This document shows positions 8,873-16,963 of a DNA stretch of 62,241 nucleotides, in pieces. This DNA comes from a virus. The position numbers and the translations under genes were made by a program. The notes below the pieces were generated by a model, which saw only the letters and a program-made list of their open reading frames with translations, was not told the origin of the DNA and did not search any database. The DNA lies in IMG/VR virus record IMGVR_UViG_3300037485_001606, positions 1-62,241 of that record, one strand, 5' to 3'. How positions within the stretch are numbered: the stretch's first letter is position 1; each line of letters begins with the position of its first letter.

Positions 8873-9460
8873 ATGGCAAATACTATTAAGCCTTTTGGTC
8901 TGCGTCCGTCGGGTAATCTTTCTGCTACCGGTGCTCAAAAGCAATACGGTTATCAGATCGAAGACAACTACAACACAGCCATTTTTCAAGGTGATCTCGT
9001 CGTCGTATTTGACGGTTACATCATCAAGTACGCCGCCGCTACACATGCCGCTCCAACTGGTGTGTTTAACGGTGTTCAGTACAACGACCCCACTCGAGCT
9101 AACAAGCCCACGTGGAAAAACTACTACCCCGGTAGCATCAACATCACCACAGGCATCATTGCTTGCGAAGTGTTGGACGATCCGTCGCAGTTGTTCTTGG
9201 TCCAAACTGATGGTGCATTTGTTCAAGCCAACATTGGCAAGAACGCTGACCCAACATCAGGAACCACAGGCAGTGTGAACTCTGGCGTATCGAATGGCTC
9301 TTTGGCCTCCTCGAGTATCGACAAAGCCTCCGGCCTGACTTTCAAAATCGTTGGCCTCTACGAGTCCCCAGAAAATGATCTGGGTGCAAATGCAGTGGTC
9401 GTTGTTAAACTCAATCAACACGTGTACGGTAGCGTCGGTGTTGCTGCAGATGGGATTTAA
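8873..9460 (+). CDS. Putative head decoration/stabilisation protein
   Basis: 195 residues, beta-rich, with low charge. It begins MANTIKPFGLRPSGN and contains FQGDLVVVFDGYIIKYAAATHA, GVFNGVQYNDP and KIVGLYESPEN. Proteins with such an N-terminus are often encoded immediately before the capsid gene and are annotated as head or decoration proteins. The stop is followed two bases later by the capsid gene start, indicating tight co-translation. It is not itself a good match to the HK97 capsid fold. Exact role is inferred. Confidence 0.65.
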   Translation: MANTIKPFGLRPSGNLSATGAQKQYGYQIEDNYNTAIFQGDLVVVFDGYIIKYAAATHAAPTGVFNGVQYNDPTRANKPTWKNYYPGSINITTGIIACEVLDDPSQLFLVQTDGAFVQANIGKNADPTSGTTGSVNSGVSNGSLASSSIDKASGLTFKIVGLYESPENDLGANAVVVVKLNQHVYGSVGVAADGI

Positions 9461-9462
9461 TC

Positions 9463-10377
9463 ATGGCAATTACCCGTTCCCAACTAGTTAAAGAACTCGA
9501 ACCCGGCTTAAATGCCCTGTTTGGTCTGGAATACAAGCGTTACGAAAACGAGCACGAAGAGATTTTCTCTATCGAAACCTCGGATCGTGCGTTTGAAGAA
9601 GAGGTCATGCTGACGGGCTTCGGCTCCGCTCCAGTGAAGACCGAGGGCGCTGGCTTGGCATACGATACCGCTTTGGAATCGTTCACTGCTCGCTACACCC
9701 ACGAAACCATCGCTATGGCGTTTGCGCTGACGGAAGAAGCCGTTGAGGACAACCTCTATGACCGTCTTTCTGCTCGTTACACCAAAGCTTTGGCTCGCTC
9801 CATGGCCAACACTCGTCAGGTAAAAGCTGCCTCTGTGTTGAACAATGGCTTCACTGGCGGTCAGTATGCTGGTGGTGATGGCGTGGCCTTGATGGCCCTC
9901 GACCACCCCACTGCATTGGGCCCCAACTTTGCTAACCGTCCAGTAGTTGCTGCTGACTTGAACGAGACATCCCTCGAGCAAGGCATCATCGACATCGCAT
10001 CGTTCACAGACGAGCGCGGCCTGAAGGTTGCTTTGACAGCCCGCAAGATGATTGTTCCTAAGGAACTGCAGTTCACTGCAGAACGCCTGATGAAGAGCAC
10101 CTTGCGTACTTCCACTGCTGACAACGATATCAACGCAATCAAGTCCATGGGCCTGATTCCCGAAGGTTACGCTGTCAACCACTACCTGACTGACGTGGAT
10201 GCATGGTTCCTGATCACCGACGCGCCTAACGGCCTGAAGATGTTCAACCGTTCACCCATCAAGACAGCCTTCGAAGGTGACTTCGATACAGGTAACGTCC
10301 GTTACAAGGCCCGCGAGCGTTATAGCTTCGGCTGGTCTGACCCACGTGGTATCTACGGTTCACCCGGCGCGGCCTAA
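9463..10377 (+). CDS. Major capsid protein
   Basis: 304 residues. The sequence resembles the Mu gpT-like/HK97-fold major head subunits: MAITRSQLVKELEPGLNALFG, then EYKRYENEHEEIF, FTARYTHETIAMAFALTEEA, a central MALDHPT stretch and a C-terminal domain with RYKARERYSFGWSDPRG. Size, position after scaffold and a strong intrinsic terminator immediately downstream fit the most abundant virion protein. Third positions are C/T-rich in a consistent way, suggesting high expression. No N-terminal delta domain is seen, which fits a separate scaffold. Confidence 0.92.
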   Translation: MAITRSQLVKELEPGLNALFGLEYKRYENEHEEIFSIETSDRAFEEEVMLTGFGSAPVKTEGAGLAYDTALESFTARYTHETIAMAFALTEEAVEDNLYDRLSARYTKALARSMANTRQVKAASVLNNGFTGGQYAGGDGVALMALDHPTALGPNFANRPVVAADLNETSLEQGIIDIASFTDERGLKVALTARKMIVPKELQFTAERLMKSTLRTSTADNDINAIKSMGLIPEGYAVNHYLTDVDAWFLITDAPNGLKMFNRSPIKTAFEGDFDTGNVRYKARERYSFGWSDPRGIYGSPGAA

Positions 10378-10393
10378 GCGTTGAAGAAAATGG

Positions 10394-10419
10394 AAAAGGG
10401 GCCTTGTGCCCCTTTTTCT
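10394..10419 (+). terminator. Intrinsic terminator after the capsid gene
   Basis: Stem AAAAGGGGC (10394-10402) pairs with GCCCCTTTTT (10408-10417) around a five-base loop and is followed by TCTT. This is a classical rho-independent terminator 17 bases after the capsid stop. It probably lets capsid mRNA exceed downstream messages. Confidence 0.88.
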
Positions 10420-10522
10420 TTTGGGGTATATTGTCACCATCCCCGGACTTCCGGTGTATCTGACGGCTCCGGGCCGACGACATGCAGACAGATACGCCTA
10501 ACTTGCATGTAAGGAACCTATC
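10420..10522 (+). promoter_or_regulatory. Structured leader/possible promoter after capsid terminator
   Basis: Non-coding. It contains a -10-like TATATT (10427-10432), a tight hairpin CCGGA/TCCGG (10443-10454), and a longer stem GTATCTG (10456-10462) pairing with CAGATAC (10489-10495). A ribosome site AAGGAA precedes the next ATG. It likely restarts transcription for the neck/tail genes. The promoter call is weak because no clear -35 is seen. Confidence 0.4.
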
Positions 10523-11125
10523 ATGGCATTGACCACCTTCTCCGGCCCAGTCCGATCCCTCAATGGTTTTATCTCCGGCACCGCTACCGACCCCGTGTCT
10601 GTAACCACCGCGGGCAACATTACCAGCGCATACGGCACCACTTCAGCCACAACCGGCGACACCCGCTTGGTCTATGACAAGCTGACCTTCACAAGCACAG
10701 GCTCTGGCGAAACTCTCCGTGCTCTCTCTGTTGTAACTGGCGCAGGCGCTGCCGCCGCGGGCACGATTAACGGGGCACACATCAGCACTGAAATTGACAC
10801 CCCCGGAACCATCTCCGGCGCTGCTAATGCACTTCGCGCTACTTTGGGCGGCACGTCAGTTGCCCCCGGTGGCACCTTGGCTGCTCTCCAGTTGGACACC
10901 AACTTTGCATCTGGCGTGACAACCCCCGCCACATCATCGTTCATTCGCATCTCCGACAGCGGCGCGGGCACAGGCAAGATCAATAACTTCCTGAACATTG
11001 AAGCAGGCCCTGCGGCTACTATTGTTGCCACAGGCGGCGCTACTGCCAGCGGCACGATCAAGAAAATCCCAATTCTCATCGCTGGTGTTACGTATTACCT
11101 CCAAGCCGCCACGGTTTATAGTTAA
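10523..11125 (+). CDS. Putative capsid/neck beta-rich structural protein
   Basis: 200 residues, Ala/Gly/Thr-rich and nearly free of charged residues, consistent with a beta-sandwich virion protein. Recognisable segments are SGPVRSLNGFISG, GTLAALQLDTNF and IPILIAGVTYYLQAATVYS. Proteins with the same start and end are common after the capsid gene in uncultured freshwater phages. The stop codon overlaps the next ATG (TAATG). A decoration or fibre role is inferred; no catalytic motif is visible. Confidence 0.75.
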   Translation: MALTTFSGPVRSLNGFISGTATDPVSVTTAGNITSAYGTTSATTGDTRLVYDKLTFTSTGSGETLRALSVVTGAGAAAAGTINGAHISTEIDTPGTISGAANALRATLGGTSVAPGGTLAALQLDTNFASGVTTPATSSFIRISDSGAGTGKINNFLNIEAGPAATIVATGGATASGTIKKIPILIAGVTYYLQAATVYS

Positions 11126-11292
11126 TGCAAATTACCAAGGAATTCTTGGAAACTGAGATTTGTGACCTAGAAGCAGAAGCCCAGAAAGCCCAAAACTTTC
11201 TGGTCCAAGCTCAGGGCACAATCCAAGCGTACAAGATGCTGATTAATAGATTGGACGCGCCAGAAGTGGACGACGCCCAGAAAGGAGCCTGA
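11125..11292 (+). CDS. Small helical conserved phage protein
   Basis: 55 residues, one continuous amphipathic helix beginning MQITKEFLETEICDLEAEAQ and ending with LINRLDAPEVDDAQKGA. The ATG overlaps the previous stop (TAATG) and its stop lies one base before the next gene, so it is well embedded. Short proteins of this pattern recur at this place in many environmental phages. Function unknown; coiled-coil assembly factor is a guess. Confidence 0.82.
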   Translation: MQITKEFLETEICDLEAEAQKAQNFLVQAQGTIQAYKMLINRLDAPEVDDAQKGA

Positions 11293-11293
11293 T

Positions 11294-11584
11294 ATGTTTC
11301 AGTTTGACGTAAGAGCGAAGACGATGACTTCGACTGCTGCCACAGGCATCGGTCAACCACGTGCTCGTATCAAAGCAATTTACTACGTTGCAGGCACAGC
11401 AGGGTCAATTTCTTTCAAAGATGGCGATGCCAGTGGCGAAGAGAAGATTCTTTTGGCCACCCCTGCCAGTACCGCAGGTAATGGCTCCACTTATGTTCTG
11501 GTCCCCGGCGACGGCGTAGTGTTCAAGGGCGACCCCTATCTCACCATCACTGGTCCCACCTCGGTGACCTTCTTTTACGGTTAA
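11294..11584 (+). CDS. Small beta-rich structural protein
   Basis: 96 residues. It begins MFQFDVRAKTM and contains RARIKAIYYVAGTAGSISF and a C-terminal ITGPTSVTFFYG, suggesting a small beta-sandwich. Ribosome site AAAGGAG precedes the ATG. It is a conserved small protein of this gene block, probably virion-associated, with no known enzymatic motif. Confidence 0.75.
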   Translation: MFQFDVRAKTMTSTAATGIGQPRARIKAIYYVAGTAGSISFKDGDASGEEKILLATPASTAGNGSTYVLVPGDGVVFKGDPYLTITGPTSVTFFYG

Positions 11585-11594
11585 GGAGTCCATC

Positions 11595-11780
11595 ATGGGA
11601 CGTGCAGCAAAAATGGCAATTGATCAGTACCAAGGCGAAGTTCAGCCCGGTGCCAACAAACAGGACATGTCTAAGGGCGGTCCAAAACAAACTCCTCGCA
11701 AGGATTACCAGAAGCCTTTTGCTTCTCCATCCCCACGCGGCGTTGGGGAAGCCCGGAACAAGCCCTGTAAAATGTACTAA
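11595..11780 (+). CDS. Small basic hypothetical protein
   Basis: 61 residues, Lys/Gly/Pro-rich and probably disordered (GANKQDMSKGGPKQTPRKDY). AAGGAG lies six bases before the ATG. It ends with NKPCKMY. The next gene starts two bases downstream. No family recognised. Confidence 0.7.
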   Translation: MGRAAKMAIDQYQGEVQPGANKQDMSKGGPKQTPRKDYQKPFASPSPRGVGEARNKPCKMY

Positions 11781-11782
11781 TC

Positions 11783-12043
11783 ATGGCTAAAACTCCTGCT
11801 TGGCAACGTAAGGAGGGCAAGTCCGAAAAAGGCGGGTTGAACGCCAAAGGACGTGCCTCTGCAAAGGCTCAAGGAATGAACTTGAAGCCACCGGCACCTG
11901 CGCCTAAGACCAAGGAAGCAAAAGGACGCAAGGCGTCCTTTTGTGCAAGGATGGAAGGCATGAAGTCCAAATTGACAAGCGAGAAAACAGCCCGTGATCC
12001 AGACAGCCGAATCAATAAAAGCCTTAGGGCATGGAAATGTTAG
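11783..12043 (+). CDS. Small basic conserved phage protein (DUF6321-like)
   Basis: 86 residues, strongly basic. The stretch AWQRKEGKSEKGGLNAKGRA is a hallmark of a widespread small phage family that I believe is catalogued as DUF6321. The C-terminus FCARMEGMKSKLTSEKTARD is also typical. It may bind nucleic acid or protect packaged DNA, but that is inferred from charge only. The family name is from memory and uncertain. Confidence 0.75.
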   Translation: MAKTPAWQRKEGKSEKGGLNAKGRASAKAQGMNLKPPAPAPKTKEAKGRKASFCARMEGMKSKLTSEKTARDPDSRINKSLRAWKC

Positions 12044-12046
12044 ACC

Positions 12047-12292
12047 ATGGAAATGATGATCTGGAACGTCGTTCTCACGGCAATCGTAGGAATGCTCGGA
12101 TTCGTCGTCAAAGAGAAGTTTGCCGAGTTAAGCCGGATCAGCATTTTATTAAACAGAACACGGGAAGAAGTGGCGCGGGATCACATCACCCGTTCTGAGT
12201 TTAGAGCGGACATGCAGCAGCTACTTGATCGTTTTGATCGTATTGAACGAAAAATTGATGCAATAGGAGCGCATGATGCCCGCAGTAAGTAA
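12047..12292 (+). CDS. Small membrane-anchored coiled-coil protein
   Basis: 81 residues. Residues 4-22 (MIWNVVLTAIVGMLGFVVKE) form one membrane span. The rest is a charged coiled coil (SEFRADMQQLLDRFDRIERK). This architecture suits a lysis accessory, an i-spanin-like protein or a membrane-tethered virion factor. No partner outer-membrane lipoprotein gene is nested nearby, so a spanin role is not supported. Its 3' end overlaps the next gene by 17 bases. Confidence 0.7.
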   Translation: MEMMIWNVVLTAIVGMLGFVVKEKFAELSRISILLNRTREEVARDHITRSEFRADMQQLLDRFDRIERKIDAIGAHDARSK

Positions 12293-12686
12293 GAAGCAAA
12301 AACGCTTGATGGATGCAGCGGCACACAACCCTGCATTTGCCAAAAAAGTCGGGATTCCTGTTTCCGTTGCTAAGGATTACAGTGAGTCGAGCAAGGGTAG
12401 AAAATTTAGGAAAGGCGGTGACGCTATGAAATCATGTGGAACTAAAGCATACGCTAAGGGCGGACTGGCAATGAAGGGCGAGGGCATTGCCAAAAAAGGC
12501 TTTGCCAAGGGCGGCATGGCCATGTCTGGCGTGCCTAAAAAAGGTCAAATCAGTGCTTCCGGCCCTGATATGGCAGGCCCCCAAGGTAAGACTCTGAGCC
12601 AACCTGTCAAGAAGTCTGTTACAGGCGACAGCGTGCAGGTTCGGGGTGTTGGCGCAGCTCGCGCACGTACCGCAAAAATCTACTAA
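12276..12686 (+). CDS. Small basic phage protein with repeated KGG motifs
   Basis: 136 residues. The N-terminus VSKKQKRLMDAAAHNP plus KKVGIPVSVAKDY is a common phage small-protein signature of unknown function. The middle carries KGG repeats (RKGGDAMK, AKGGLAMK, AKGGMAMS) like motifs in other virion proteins here. Start chosen at 12276 because AGGAG then lies six bases upstream; the ATG at 12273 leaves only three. It overlaps the preceding gene by 17 bases. Confidence 0.7.
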   Translation: MPAVSKKQKRLMDAAAHNPAFAKKVGIPVSVAKDYSESSKGRKFRKGGDAMKSCGTKAYAKGGLAMKGEGIAKKGFAKGGMAMSGVPKKGQISASGPDMAGPQGKTLSQPVKKSVTGDSVQVRGVGAARARTAKIY

Positions 12687-12689
12687 GCC

Positions 12690-13370
12690 ATGACCACTTC
12701 CGGCGTTTCTGCCTACAACCTTGACTTCGATGAGATCATCCTCGAAGCGTATGAGCGTTGTGGCCTTCAAGTTAGGGATGGCTACGATGCCAGAACTGCC
12801 CGCCGGTCGATAAATTTGATGTTTGCAGAGTGGGCTAATCGCGGCCTGAATCTGTGGACTATTGAGCAGCGGCAGGTGATATTGGAAGCCAACGTGCATG
12901 AGTACGATCTGCCTGCGGATACGGTAGATGCCTTGTCTGCGGTAATTCGCACCAATGCAGGTACTTCCAATCAGCAAGACATCACCATTGACCGGATTGG
13001 CAGTGCTGAGTACCTGCATGTGCCCAACAAATATACGCCCTCGCGCCCTGCACAGTTTTATGTCCAGCGCACGGTCCCGGCCAAGCTATTCTTGTACCCT
13101 GCTCCTGATGCCACCCAGACTTACATCTTCCGGTACTATGCCATTCGGCGCATACAGGAAACTGGGGCGTTTACAAATACCGCGGACATCTCTTTCCGGT
13201 TTTTGCCTTGTTTAATCGCAGGGTTATCGTACTACTTGGCCATCAAGAAGGCTCCAGACCGGATTCAGATTCTCAAGCAGTTCTATGAGGAAGAGTTTGC
13301 CCGGGCTGCAGCAGAGGACCGTGAACGGTCAAGCTACTTCGCGGTGCCTACTTATACGGGGAACTACTAA
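12690..13370 (+). CDS. Head-to-tail adaptor-like protein
   Basis: 226 residues. It resembles the P22 gp4/T7 gp11-type connector proteins: helical N-terminus FDEIILEAYERCGLQVRDG, ARRSINLMFAEWANRGLNLW, then a beta region with LPADTVDALSAVIR and RPAQFYVQR, and a helical C-terminus IQILKQFYEEEFARAAAEDR. Such rings extend the portal and bind the tail. The stop overlaps the next start (TAATGG). Confident as a neck protein; the exact homology class is inferred. Confidence 0.8.
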   Translation: MTTSGVSAYNLDFDEIILEAYERCGLQVRDGYDARTARRSINLMFAEWANRGLNLWTIEQRQVILEANVHEYDLPADTVDALSAVIRTNAGTSNQQDITIDRIGSAEYLHVPNKYTPSRPAQFYVQRTVPAKLFLYPAPDATQTYIFRYYAIRRIQETGAFTNTADISFRFLPCLIAGLSYYLAIKKAPDRIQILKQFYEEEFARAAAEDRERSSYFAVPTYTGNY

Positions 13371-13705
13371 TGGCCGCTGGTTACGCATCAGGCAAATTTG
13401 CAATTGCCCTGTGTGACCAGTGCGGGCAGAGGTTTAAGCTAAATTTGCTCATCAAGGACTGGAAGGGTTTTAAAGTATGCACAGAGTGCTACGAACCCAA
13501 ACACCCTCAGTTGGAGCCCAAGCGCAACATTAACGAGCCTCAGGCCCTGCTGCAGCCGCGTCCGGAGGCTCGTATGGGCGTCACGGTGTATGTAGGCTTC
13601 ACAGTAGACACTTCTTTTGCTAGTATTGGTATGCAACCAATGCCCCCTGCACGGCCTTTGGCCGCTGGAGCCATGCTTGGAGCGGTAACGACGAGCATCA
13701 CATGA
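13370..13705 (+). CDS. Zinc-ribbon small protein
   Basis: 111 residues. Two Cys pairs (LCDQCGQRF and VCTECYEPK) form a clear four-Cys zinc ribbon within residues 15-45. The following region is Pro/Ala-rich. It is translationally coupled at both ends (TAATG start; the 3' end overlaps the next ATG by four bases). Such proteins often sit between the two adaptor genes in related phages. The role is unknown; structural zinc stabilising the neck is possible. Confidence 0.78.
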   Translation: MAAGYASGKFAIALCDQCGQRFKLNLLIKDWKGFKVCTECYEPKHPQLEPKRNINEPQALLQPRPEARMGVTVYVGFTVDTSFASIGMQPMPPARPLAAGAMLGAVTTSIT

Positions 13706-14553
13706 ACTACACCCAATTAAGCAATGCCATTCAGGCATACACCAACAATACTGATCCCACCTTCATTGCGGAGATTCCAGTGTTTGTGCAGCAAACTGAG
13801 CAGCGCGTTTATAACGCTGTTCAGATTGCCAATCTACGCAAGAACATGACGGGCGGGCTTACTGCGGGCAATAAATACCTGACTTGCCCTACTGATTTCC
13901 TATCGGCGTATTCCCTTGCCGTCTATCCCCAAGCCAGCACAACTGCCACCGGGCTATCAGGCGCATTGACGATCACAGTGGCCAGTGCCACCAACCTTGT
14001 CATAGGCATGTATGTCACTGGGACAAATATTGCCACAGGCGCGGTAATTGTCTTGATTGTGGGCACGACGGTGACGCTAAGTTTGGCCAATACGGGCGCA
14101 GTCGCAGGAGCGGTGGATTTCCAAGGGGATTACACATATCTGTTGAATCGGGATGTGAATTACATCCGAGAGGTGTATCCAAACCCTGCTTATTTGGCTC
14201 TTCCAAAGTATTACGCCATCTTCGGACCAAATTCCAGCGACGTGAACGAGCTTACGTTCATCGTAGGCCCCACTCCAGATGTTTCCTATAGAGCGGAGCT
14301 TCATTTCTACTATTACCCAGCGTCCATTACGACTGTGACGAGTGGCACAACATGGCTGGGCGACAACTTTGATTCTGTCCTTTTGTATGGCTCCTTGGTT
14401 GAGGCATATACATGGATGAAGGGCGAGCAGGACATGATGGCGTTGTACGATGGCAAGTTTAAAGAGGCCGTTGGGCTACTCAAGAACTTGGGAGATGGCA
14501 AGCAGCGGGGCGATGCCTATCAAGATGGCCAAGTCAAACTTCCAGTAAGGTAA
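13702..14553 (+). CDS. Neck/tail adaptor protein with inserted beta domain
   Basis: 283 residues. The framework is a gp6/adaptor-like fold: MNYTQLSNAIQAYTNN, FVQQTEQRVYNAVQIANLRK and a helical end DSVLLYGSLVEAYTWMKGE. Residues about 78-145 are a Thr/Val/Ala-rich insertion (SGALTITVASATNLVIGMYV) absent from minimal adaptors, probably an Ig-like decoration. It overlaps the zinc-ribbon gene by four bases. A completion or adaptor role is inferred from neighbours and length. Confidence 0.75.
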   Translation: MNYTQLSNAIQAYTNNTDPTFIAEIPVFVQQTEQRVYNAVQIANLRKNMTGGLTAGNKYLTCPTDFLSAYSLAVYPQASTTATGLSGALTITVASATNLVIGMYVTGTNIATGAVIVLIVGTTVTLSLANTGAVAGAVDFQGDYTYLLNRDVNYIREVYPNPAYLALPKYYAIFGPNSSDVNELTFIVGPTPDVSYRAELHFYYYPASITTVTSGTTWLGDNFDSVLLYGSLVEAYTWMKGEQDMMALYDGKFKEAVGLLKNLGDGKQRGDAYQDGQVKLPVR

Positions 14554-14556
14554 CCC

Positions 14557-14973
14557 ATGATCACAGCAGGATTGACCAACAGTTTCAAGGAGCAGCTCCT
14601 TTTGGGGATACACGACTTCAGCACAGACGTGATGAAGATTGCCTTGTACACCTCTGCTGCTGAATTGGGGCCAAATACTTTGGAGTATACGACCGTAGGC
14701 GAAGTATCTGGTACAGCTTATGTTGCCACGGGCCAAGTGCTAACGGGAACCATAGTTCAACGAACGTCCTATGTCGCATACGTTTCATTTGACAACCCCG
14801 CGTGGAATGCAGCTACGTTTACAACCCGTGGGGCCTTAATCTATAACTCTTCCAAGAGCAACCGATCAGTGGGCGTATTGAATTTTGGACTGGACCAGAC
14901 AATGCTGAGTCAGCAGTTCCAGATTCAGTTTCCTCCAGACAACGCGGACACTGCGCTTATCCGTATTGGATAA
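14557..14973 (+). CDS. Tail-associated structural protein
   Basis: 138 residues, starting four bases after the adaptor. It opens MITAGLTNSFKEQLLLGIHD and continues MKIALYTSAAELGP and RGALIYNSSKSNRSVG. This pattern is common in phage tail or baseplate-edge proteins of unknown detailed role. Mostly beta. No enzymatic motif is visible. A structured non-coding gap follows. Confidence 0.72.
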   Translation: MITAGLTNSFKEQLLLGIHDFSTDVMKIALYTSAAELGPNTLEYTTVGEVSGTAYVATGQVLTGTIVQRTSYVAYVSFDNPAWNAATFTTRGALIYNSSKSNRSVGVLNFGLDQTMLSQQFQIQFPPDNADTALIRIG

Positions 14974-15077
14974 GCAGCGAGATAAAGACATGGCCATCCC
15001 TCAACCCAGAAGTAATAGCAATCAGGCCGTGTGCATGCTAGACTTTGGCAATCATCAGACTTGGATAAGGAACAATC
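14974..15077 (+). promoter_or_regulatory. Intergenic gap with candidate extended -10 promoter for tail-fibre block
   Basis: 104 non-coding bases. TGCTAGACT (15036-15044) fits an extended -10 (TGn plus TAGACT) inside GTGCATGCTAG. No convincing -35 is seen. A ribosome site AAGGAA precedes the ATG at 15078. A similar GCATGATACGAT lies before the ejection genes at about 30650. Low-confidence late promoter. Confidence 0.35.
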
Positions 15078-15683
15078 ATGACAAAAGAACTCTCAAACTT
15101 TGGCGATAGCGCCATAGCTACTATGCAGTCCAACGTAGCTGGGTCAGAAACCGTAGGCGTCGAAGGCTACTACCATGTAGTGTGCAAGGATGCAGACGGC
15201 CAAGTGAAGTGGGAAGACAGCTTCCCCAACTTGGTAAATGCAATTGGCAAAGAGCTGATGCTGGACACGTTGCTATCAGGTACTTCATACACCACAGTCG
15301 GCCCGTTCTTGGGTTTGATTTCCGGAGCCAGCCCTACATTCGCGGCCGCAAACACCATGACCTCCCACAGCGGATGGACAGAGTTTGTTGACTACACCGT
15401 GGGCGGTTCCGCAGTACGGGGCACGGCAGTCTTTGGCGCAGCCTCTTCTACTGGTACCACTCCGACCAACGTGACCACAAAAACAGCCTCTTCCATCACC
15501 TACACCATCACTGGCGCAGGCGGAACAGTTGGCGGATGCTTCTTGGTCACAGGTTCTGGCGCATCGGCTACTTTAAGCAATACTGGCGGTTCTTTGTATA
15601 GCGCGGGTGCTTTCGCAGTGGCTAAGGTCACTACGGCAGGTGACACAGTCAGCGTCACATACAGCACGACTGCAACTTCTTAA
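15078..15683 (+). CDS. Putative tail/fibre structural protein
   Basis: 201 residues. The N-terminal 90 residues (YHVVCKDADGQVKWEDSFPN, VNAIGKELMLDTLL) resemble the attachment domain found in many phage tail-edge proteins. The C-terminal half is Ser/Thr/Gly-rich and beta (TYTITGAGGTVGGCFLVTG). It starts the run of fibre-like genes. Function is inferred from composition and position. Confidence 0.72.
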   Translation: MTKELSNFGDSAIATMQSNVAGSETVGVEGYYHVVCKDADGQVKWEDSFPNLVNAIGKELMLDTLLSGTSYTTVGPFLGLISGASPTFAAANTMTSHSGWTEFVDYTVGGSAVRGTAVFGAASSTGTTPTNVTTKTASSITYTITGAGGTVGGCFLVTGSGASATLSNTGGSLYSAGAFAVAKVTTAGDTVSVTYSTTATS

Positions 15684-15695
15684 AAGGAGTCCTAG

Positions 15696-16952
15696 ATGGC
15701 TCTGGTTTTAGCTGATCGCGTCCAAGAGACGACGACAACGGCAGGCACTGGAACCCTCACCCTCGGTGGAGCGGTGAATGGGTTTCAAACCTTTGCCATT
15801 ATCGGTAACTCCAATACATGCTACTACACCATCGTAGATGGTTCGGCATGGGAAGTGGGCATTGGCACGTACTCAACTACGGGGCCTAGTCTTGCGCGTA
15901 CTACCGTTTTGTCGAACTCCAATGGCAATACTACTCCGATTACGCTTTCAGCAGCTTCCAAGCCAGTCTTTGTTACCTACCCGGCAGAGAAGTCCGTCAA
16001 TGTGGATGACGGCAGTACCGTTGTACTTTCTGGGGGTTTGAAGATAAATGGCACTCTTGAGACCAACAGTAACCCGTATGTTGGTGGAAGTTATGGCGGC
16101 AATCAGTTCTACCCGACCAATGGGGGCGGGGCGCAAGTTAATAGTTTGTACGATGGTGTCGCCACCGTCAATGTAGGCACTGTAGGCACTATTGCAAAGA
16201 CGTTTACGTTTGACATCAATGGAAACTTTCGTGCGAACAATGTGTTTACGGGGTTTACCAGCACCACTACCACTGGTGGGACCACCACGCTTACGGTGGC
16301 ATCGGCGGCATACCAAAGGTTTACAGGGACACTGACTCAGGTAGTCCAACTGCCTGATGCGACCACGCTATCAACTGGGTTTGTTTTCACCCTTGATTGC
16401 GACAGCACCGTAGCCATTACCGTCGTCAACGCCGCTTCCGGCGCACTTGACACAATCTACCCCGGGGGCGTAGCAAACTTCGTCGTGATCAGTAATGCCA
16501 CGGTGGCGGGCACATGGGTCGCGCATGGCTTAGTTCCCTCTGATGTTGATTGGGGCACAAACACTCTACGTTTATCCACCACGGTGGTCACTGGTGGAAC
16601 TTGGCAAGGCGGCACAATTGCCGGGGGCTTTGGCGGTACGGGCCTGACTAGTTTCTCGGCTGCCAATAATGCCCTCTATTCCACGGGCACGACCACACTG
16701 ACCGCGGGCACTCTCCCAATTCTGGCGGGCGGCACGGGCACCACAACAGGTACTTCGCCCTATGCAACAAATATTGCAGGAGGTGGTGCGTACCAAGTGG
16801 TATATCAAACATCGGCAGGAGTGACAGCCTTTGTTACAAATGGCACAACAGGGCAGGTTCTGACTGCCAATACAGGTGCTGCACCAACCTTCCAGACATC
16901 CACTGCGGCGTCTAAGTCCTATGCGCAGGCAATGCGTATTATGGGTATCTAA
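15696..16952 (+). CDS. Putative tail fibre protein
   Basis: 418 residues, very rich in Thr, Gly, Ser and Asn and poor in charge. Residues about 1-90 (ALVLADRVQETTTTAGTGT, YYTIVDGSAWEVGIGTY) form a recurrent phage fibre N-terminal module. Residues about 270-370 carry GGTWQGGTIAGGFGGTG and LPILAGGTGTT, the GG-T-G pattern of trimeric fibres. It likely contributes to the receptor-binding apparatus. AAGGAG precedes the ATG. Confidence 0.75.
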   Translation: MALVLADRVQETTTTAGTGTLTLGGAVNGFQTFAIIGNSNTCYYTIVDGSAWEVGIGTYSTTGPSLARTTVLSNSNGNTTPITLSAASKPVFVTYPAEKSVNVDDGSTVVLSGGLKINGTLETNSNPYVGGSYGGNQFYPTNGGGAQVNSLYDGVATVNVGTVGTIAKTFTFDINGNFRANNVFTGFTSTTTTGGTTTLTVASAAYQRFTGTLTQVVQLPDATTLSTGFVFTLDCDSTVAITVVNAASGALDTIYPGGVANFVVISNATVAGTWVAHGLVPSDVDWGTNTLRLSTTVVTGGTWQGGTIAGGFGGTGLTSFSAANNALYSTGTTTLTAGTLPILAGGTGTTTGTSPYATNIAGGGAYQVVYQTSAGVTAFVTNGTTGQVLTANTGAAPTFQTSTAASKSYAQAMRIMGI

Positions 16953-16963
16953 CAGAGACAGCT

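Noticed and set aside
9508-10182. Long leftward reading frame inside the capsid gene (224 codons)
   Set aside because: It is antisense to a clear major capsid gene with no ribosome site or recognised family; a codon-bias shadow.
12047-12292. Inner-membrane spanin
   Set aside because: One TM plus coiled coil fits, but no overlapping outer-membrane lipoprotein gene is found and the gene is far from holin and endolysin.
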